Source of the DNA: Paenibacillus lactis
GTDB lineage: Bacteria > Bacillota > Bacilli > Paenibacillales > Paenibacillaceae
Assembly (NCBI RefSeq): GCF_017873605.1
Contig: NZ_JAGGKI010000010.1
Location: forward strand, 1-64,000
DNA length: 64,000 nucleotides
Reading direction: 5' to 3'
Positions 62,687-64,000 of the stretch are shown piece by piece. Position 1 is the first letter of the stretch. Every line of letters begins with the position of its first letter. The notes under the pieces are model-generated. The model was not told the DNA's origin, searched no databases, and was given only the letters and a program-made list of their open reading frames with translations. The position numbers and the translations under genes were made by a program.

Positions 62687-64000
62687 TTATTTCGTTGTAA
62701 TGTGCACCATTTTCTCGCTGCTGTCCCACTTGACGTCAGCGCCGAGAGCCGTAGCGACAAATCGAAGCGGTACCATCGTAGTGCCCTTTACCATGCGCGG
62801 TGCGGAATCAAGCGTAACGTTCTTTCCGTTCACCACGGCCTGCTTTGATCCCATCTTCAGCTTGATTTGGGAGGAGCCTTTGACGGAGGTTATGGTCTGC
62901 GTCTTCTGATCCCATTTCACGGAAGCGTCAAGCGATTCGAAAATCGCGCGCATCGGCACCAGCACGCTGCCGCCGGACATAACAGGTGCCTGTGCATAAG
63001 ATTGCAGCTGTCCGTTCAGCTTGATGCGGATCGGCATTTGGCCGATTTCTCTTCCGGATTGATCGTAGTATTTCAGCTTCACGCTCTTCACACGGGAATC
63101 ATAGTCGATCCGCAGCGTTGTGGTCTCATGAGCCGACAAGAACGTAGAGTTGGACTCCGATCCCAAGGAGCGTCCTTTCGCATCGTACGCCGTCGATTTG
63201 ACGGTAATGCGCTGGGACGTATCCCCGTTCTCGATCCCGATTGTAACGACAAGCTTGTTGTTAACGGTCATCCGGCCTTCGGCGATAATTTTCGGCGTTT
63301 GGCTGCTTCCGGTCAGGAACACCTTGATATTGCTGGCCGCTTTGCCTGCTTCCAGCTCAGCCGCAAAATTCGCGATTTCGCTGCCGCTCAGGTAACCTGT
63401 GGTCGTGTTCACTTCCAGCACCTTGCCGCTGCCATTGCTGCCGACGACGATTACGCCAACCCGTCCGCCTTCTTTACGGTTTTGGATCGAGCCGGTTACG
63501 ATCAGCTTCCCGTTCTCGAGACGGCTTCCGGTTTGAAGCAGCTTCACAGCGTCCTCTACCGGATCAATCGCGGAAACTTTAACCGTTTTAATCAATTTGG
63601 CTGCTTTCAACTCGACTTCGAAGGTAGAAACCTCGCTGCCGGTGAAGTAGCCGTCTGCCGACGTAACCTCAACCGCTTTACCGGAAGCGTCGTATCCAAC
63701 AGCCAACATGCCCACATTGCGGCCCTCGGTTCCATTCTGAACGACGCCGGTTACCTTGACCACTCCGTTATCCGTCCTCGATCCGGATGCCAGCAGCTTG
63801 GCTTCACTGCCTGCCGGACCGGCTGGAAGCACTTCTACCCGCTTGATGCTGCTCCCGCCGTCTAGATCCACTTCATATGTATTGATTTCATCGCTCATGA
63901 AATATTCCGAGTTGCCGGCTACTTCCAGCGCATTGCCGTTCTCGTCATAACCTACGACATAAAAGCCGCCCTCTTTGCCGGAACCGCCATTGCGAACATC
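62687..64000 (-). CDS. Repeat protein with C-terminal stalk (copper amine oxidase N-like) domains, 5' truncated
   Basis: The coding frame is open to the right edge, so the N-terminus lies outside the window; about 437 residues are present. The visible N-terminal part consists of at least four related units of about 65 residues, each with IKxVKV-type strands, a GSRxxNGKLxVTG core and a YDASGKxxEVxSAxGYxxGSE ending. The C-terminal 100 residues hold two stalk domain copies (VLVPMRAIFESLDASVKWD and MVPLRFVATALGADVKWD), typical of Paenibacillus and Clostridium surface or secreted proteins. The signal peptide would be beyond the edge. No catalytic motif is seen, so an adhesive or structural role is likely. 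Confidence 0.8.
   Translation of the reverse strand, partial: DVRNGGSGKEGGFYVVGYDENGNALEVAGNSEYFMSDEINTYEVDLDGGSSIKRVEVLPAGPAGSEAKLLASGSRTDNGVVKVTGVVQNGTEGRNVGMLAVGYDASGKAVEVTSADGYFTGSEVSTFEVELKAAKLIKTVKVSAIDPVEDAVKLLQTGSRLENGKLIVTGSIQNRKEGGRVGVIVVGSNGSGKVLEVNTTTGYLSGSEIANFAAELEAGKAASNIKVFLTGSSQTPKIIAEGRMTVNNKLVVTIGIENGDTSQRITVKSTAYDAKGRSLGSESNSTFLSAHETTTLRIDYDSRVKSVKLKYYDQSGREIGQMPIRIKLNGQLQSYAQAPVMSGGSVLVPMRAIFESLDASVKWDQKTQTITSVKGSSQIKLKMGSKQAVVNGKNVTLDSAPRMVKGTTMVPLRFVATALGADVKWDSSEKMVHITTK

Overview
The window looks like a chromosomal segment of a spore-forming Firmicute, most likely Paenibacillus or a close relative. The left edge is the 5' end of a 16S rRNA gene. The gene order follows the spoIIB-maf-radC-mre-min-spoIVF-rplU-rpmA-spo0B-obg and tig-clpX-lon-hem-spoVID-valS-folC regions known from Bacillus subtilis. 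Insertions typical of Paenibacillaceae (RNase G, a cobA-hemD fusion, a stalk-domain protein) sit inside it. Sporulation genes are frequent: safA, spoVID, spoIIB, spoIVFA, spoIVFB and spo0B. Almost everything from 1 to 56.3 kb lies on the minus strand, so transcription runs from right to left.

Region by region, in coordinate order. 1-0.8 kb: 16S rRNA start with two tandem promoters and a boxA-like leader. 0.8-2.5 kb: safA, a LysM spore coat protein with a long KPEY repeat. 2.7-8.4 kb: an amino acid operon (ACT regulator, hom, thrC, thrB, pheA, ilvE) with overlapping stops and starts. 8.6-8.9 kb: a six-copy 51-bp palindromic array. 9.0-11.9 kb: three envelope genes including an SPFH protein with five zinc ribbons. 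12.2-15.5 kb: obg, spo0B, and rplU-prp-rpmA behind an L21 leader. 15.7-24.8 kb: rng, spoIVFBA, minDC, mreDCB, radC, maf and a small membrane protein. 24.9-32.0 kb: spoIIB, murC, folC and a T-box-controlled valS. 32.6-43.1 kb: spoVID, a pseudouridine synthase and a complete 5-aminolevulinate-to-uroporphyrinogen/siroheme pathway. 43.4-55.2 kb: speD, an unknown gene, engB, lonA, lonB, a second 51-bp array in opposite orientation, ispG, clpX, clpP and tig.

56.3-62.2 kb is the accessory part and the most unusual. Two identical tRNA-Arg(UCU) genes face each other 5.5 kb apart. Each is followed downstream by tandem ~135-bp units that repeat the last bases of the tRNA plus a terminator hairpin. Between them lie a small EamA transporter, a T-box-controlled arginyl-tRNA synthetase of a divergent type, an unknown gene, and an S66 peptidase resembling the microcin C immunity protein MccF. 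This combination suggests, as inference only, an immunity or stress cassette centred on arginyl-tRNA charging. The window ends with a small membrane protein and a truncated secreted or surface protein with tandem repeats and stalk domains.

Two signals stand out as possibly undescribed: the exact-period 51-bp palindromic arrays (8.65-8.93 kb and 50.03-50.16 kb, inverted relative to each other), and the tRNA-tail/terminator arrays that bracket the argS cassette. A further oddity is the gene upstream of tig, which has a perfect Shine-Dalgarno sequence in front of an ATC codon rather than a standard start.
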